From Alcanivoracaceae bacterium (GTDB lineage Bacteria > Pseudomonadota > Gammaproteobacteria > Pseudomonadales > Alcanivoracaceae), in the NCBI GenBank assembly GCA_029213045.1, contig JARGPN010000009.1, positions 558,001 to 622,000 on the forward strand: a stretch of 64,000 bases of DNA. Direction: 5' to 3'. Position 1 is the first letter of the stretch, and every line of letters begins with the position of its first letter. The notes under the pieces are model-generated. The model saw only the letters and a program-made list of their open reading frames with translations, was not told the origin of the DNA and did no database searches. Shown here in pieces: positions 62,973 to 64,000 of this stretch. The position numbers were made by a program, and so were the translations under genes.

Positions 62973-63392
62973 TCAGGACTTCATTTCGATCAATGCGCTA
63001 GATGAACTTAAGAGTTGTTCGATGAGCTCGGGGCCAAGCTTTTTCTCAACACTTTTCTGAGCTTGCTTCCAACGTTTCTCCGCGTCTTTGTAGAGCGCTT
63101 TACCGCTCTCCGATAAAGAGCAGAGCATTACCCTACGATCTGCGGCGTCTGCCGTGCGCTCGATATAACCGCCACGGATCAGCGGTTGCAGGCTACGCGT
63201 GAGCGTCGCCTGTTCGACCAACAGGACTTTTTCCAGTTGCTGCTGCGAGCAGCTTTTCATGTGCCACAAGGCGCGCAACACGCTGAACTGGGTAACTTTA
63301 ATGCCCACATCGCTCAGATAACCGTTGTAATGGCTGGTGAGCACGCGATCCGCCTGGCGCAGCTTGAGGTTCAAACAAGGCTGAATTTGCAT
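62973..63392 (-). CDS. MarR-family transcriptional regulator
   Basis: About 139 residues from the ATG at 63392 (AGGA nine bases upstream; an ATG at 63401 abuts that site). Winged helix: VTQFSVLRALWHMKSCSQQQLEKVLLVEQATLTRSLQPLIRGGYIERTADAADRRVMLCSLSESGK. Same strand and immediately upstream of the MMPL/DUF1302 genes. The same 15-bp motif precedes both marR and MMPL genes, so it probably represses itself and the exporter until a ligand binds. Confidence 0.88.
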   Translation of the reverse strand: MQIQPCLNLKLRQADRVLTSHYNGYLSDVGIKVTQFSVLRALWHMKSCSQQQLEKVLLVEQATLTRSLQPLIRGGYIERTADAADRRVMLCSLSESGKALYKDAEKRWKQAQKSVEKKLGPELIEQLLSSSSALIEMKS

Positions 63393-63429
63393 AGTGAGCA
63401 TTCCTGTGTGATCTACCGCTATTTAATAT

Positions 63430-63444
63430 GCGTATGCATGTAAT
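63430..63444. promoter_or_regulatory. MarR-type operator before marR
   Basis: GCGTATGCATGTAAT, 38 bp before the marR start, near-identical to the motif before the MMPL gene. TATGCATG forms its partly palindromic core. Confidence 0.65.
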
Positions 63445-63550
63445 GTCAAAAGCTAATGTGTCATGGGTAGATACTTAGGATTTCTGTAGCGCCGAAAGCT
63501 GGAAAAATCTCGGCAACATCAGTGACACCAAACCATGTGGCACAACCCAA

Positions 63551-63781
63551 TGTGGGAGCTTGCCCGCAAGCGATTGGGCTTCGATCACTGCAGTATCGCT
63601 TGCAGGCAAGCTCCCACAGAGGACCTAGCGAGTTGGGATTCTTTGGTTTTTATCTGAGGCCGACTTGCATCCAAAGCCCGAGAAACCTCAACAACCCCAA
63701 TGGCACAAACCCATGTGGGAGCTTGCCTGCAAGCGATTGGGCCTCGATCACTGCAGTATCGCTTGCAGGCAAGCTCCCACA
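63551..63781. repeat. REP/BIME cluster C (two near-identical inverted pairs)
   Basis: Two 68-69 bp elements (63551-63619, 63714-63781), each with 24-bp arms of the REP form TGTGGGAGCTTGCC...GCAAGCGAT and its reverse, around a shared centre TCGATCACTGCAGT. They are much better preserved than clusters A and B, so probably recent. Confidence 0.88.
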
Positions 63782-63835
63782 GAAGACAGTACCGATTGGG
63801 TGTCTTGGATTTTCAGCCGAGGCTGGGCTGTATTT

Positions 63836-64000
63836 TCAATGAGTATTGCTCAGCTGTTTTTGCCGCATTAGCAGGTACACCACCAAACCAACCGCGACGC
63901 CCGGCACGACACCTAGCAACAGCGCTATCCAACCGCCCTTCACCGATTTTCGCTCGTGGAAAACCCACACAGCCAGTACTGCCCAGCAAGAAAAAATGTC
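63836..64000 (-). CDS. DUF2834-like membrane protein, C-terminal part
   Basis: The last 54 codons of a minus-strand gene that continues past the right edge; stop TGA at 63838-63836. It reads DIFSCWAVLAVWVFHERKS, GWIALLLGVVPGVAVGLVVY and LLMRQKQLSNTH: two membrane segments with a short cytoplasmic tail, as in DUF2834 proteins. Assignment is tentative. Confidence 0.5.
   Translation of the reverse strand, partial: DIFSCWAVLAVWVFHERKSVKGGWIALLLGVVPGVAVGLVVYLLMRQKQLSNTH

Overview
The window looks like 64 kb of a gammaproteobacterial chromosome from a marine or salt-adapted bacterium, probably near the Oceanospirillales/Pseudomonadales. The class Ia ribonucleotide reductase with two ATP-cones, the RstAB-like two-component pair and the Pseudomonas-type REP elements point to that class. 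A glucosylglycerol synthase/phosphatase next to an ectoine catabolism cluster points to saline habitats. No rRNA, tRNA, CRISPR array or prophage was seen.

Region by region. 1-2.1 kb: a Fur-boxed porin, FMN-binding protein and PepSY membrane protein set. 2.2-6.6 kb: grxD, a lone hydantoinase B and argD-argF. 6.7-10.5 kb: an FbpABC ferric iron transporter whose ATPase gene converges on the permease and binding-protein genes, with a Fur box before fbpA. 10.6-14.6 kb: two overlapping diguanylate cyclase genes and glpK, followed by a highly structured non-coding stretch. 15.2-22.8 kb: a two-component system, a 1-kb regulatory region with NrdR-like and DnaA boxes, and nrdA-nrdB. 22.9-28.1 kb: two REP clusters around a small acidic protein, a catabolic-type acetolactate synthase and an aldehyde dehydrogenase. 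28.1-39.9 kb: DinB-like protein, Kef-type exchanger, GgpS, an MFS protein and the ectoine degradation genes doeB2-doeD-doeA-doeC.

The accessory part starts at about 40.8 kb. A 5'-truncated DUF2164 gene is joined to the 3' end of a tyrosine recombinase, probably an integron integrase. At 41.9-47.3 kb, an ECF sigma factor and its RskA-like anti-sigma factor face a four-gene operon (DUF4331 protein, small lipoprotein, TPR protein, HupE-like membrane protein). The two divergent promoters share identical -35 (TGCATCC) and -10 (CGTA) elements with identical 16-nt spacers, so the sigma factor very probably controls both arms. This is a coherent and apparently little-described envelope system.

From 48.4 to 54.3 kb lies an integrase-less integron cassette array. 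Small genes of mostly unknown function all point the same way and are separated by recognisable attC sites. It is interrupted by an ltrA gene and by a roughly 388-bp direct repeat. Both repeat copies start exactly at an integron crossover point and run into the 3' end of prfC; one copy belongs to the intact prfC and the other carries only its last 27 codons. The repeat is therefore a good candidate for a duplicated attI-like docking region. Next come prfC (RF3), an AbiEi/AbiEii toxin-antitoxin pair, a C-terminal ardA anti-restriction remnant, and a MarR-controlled operon encoding an MMPL/RND exporter fused to a LolA-like domain plus a DUF1302 outer-membrane protein. A third REP cluster and the end of a DUF2834 gene close the window.
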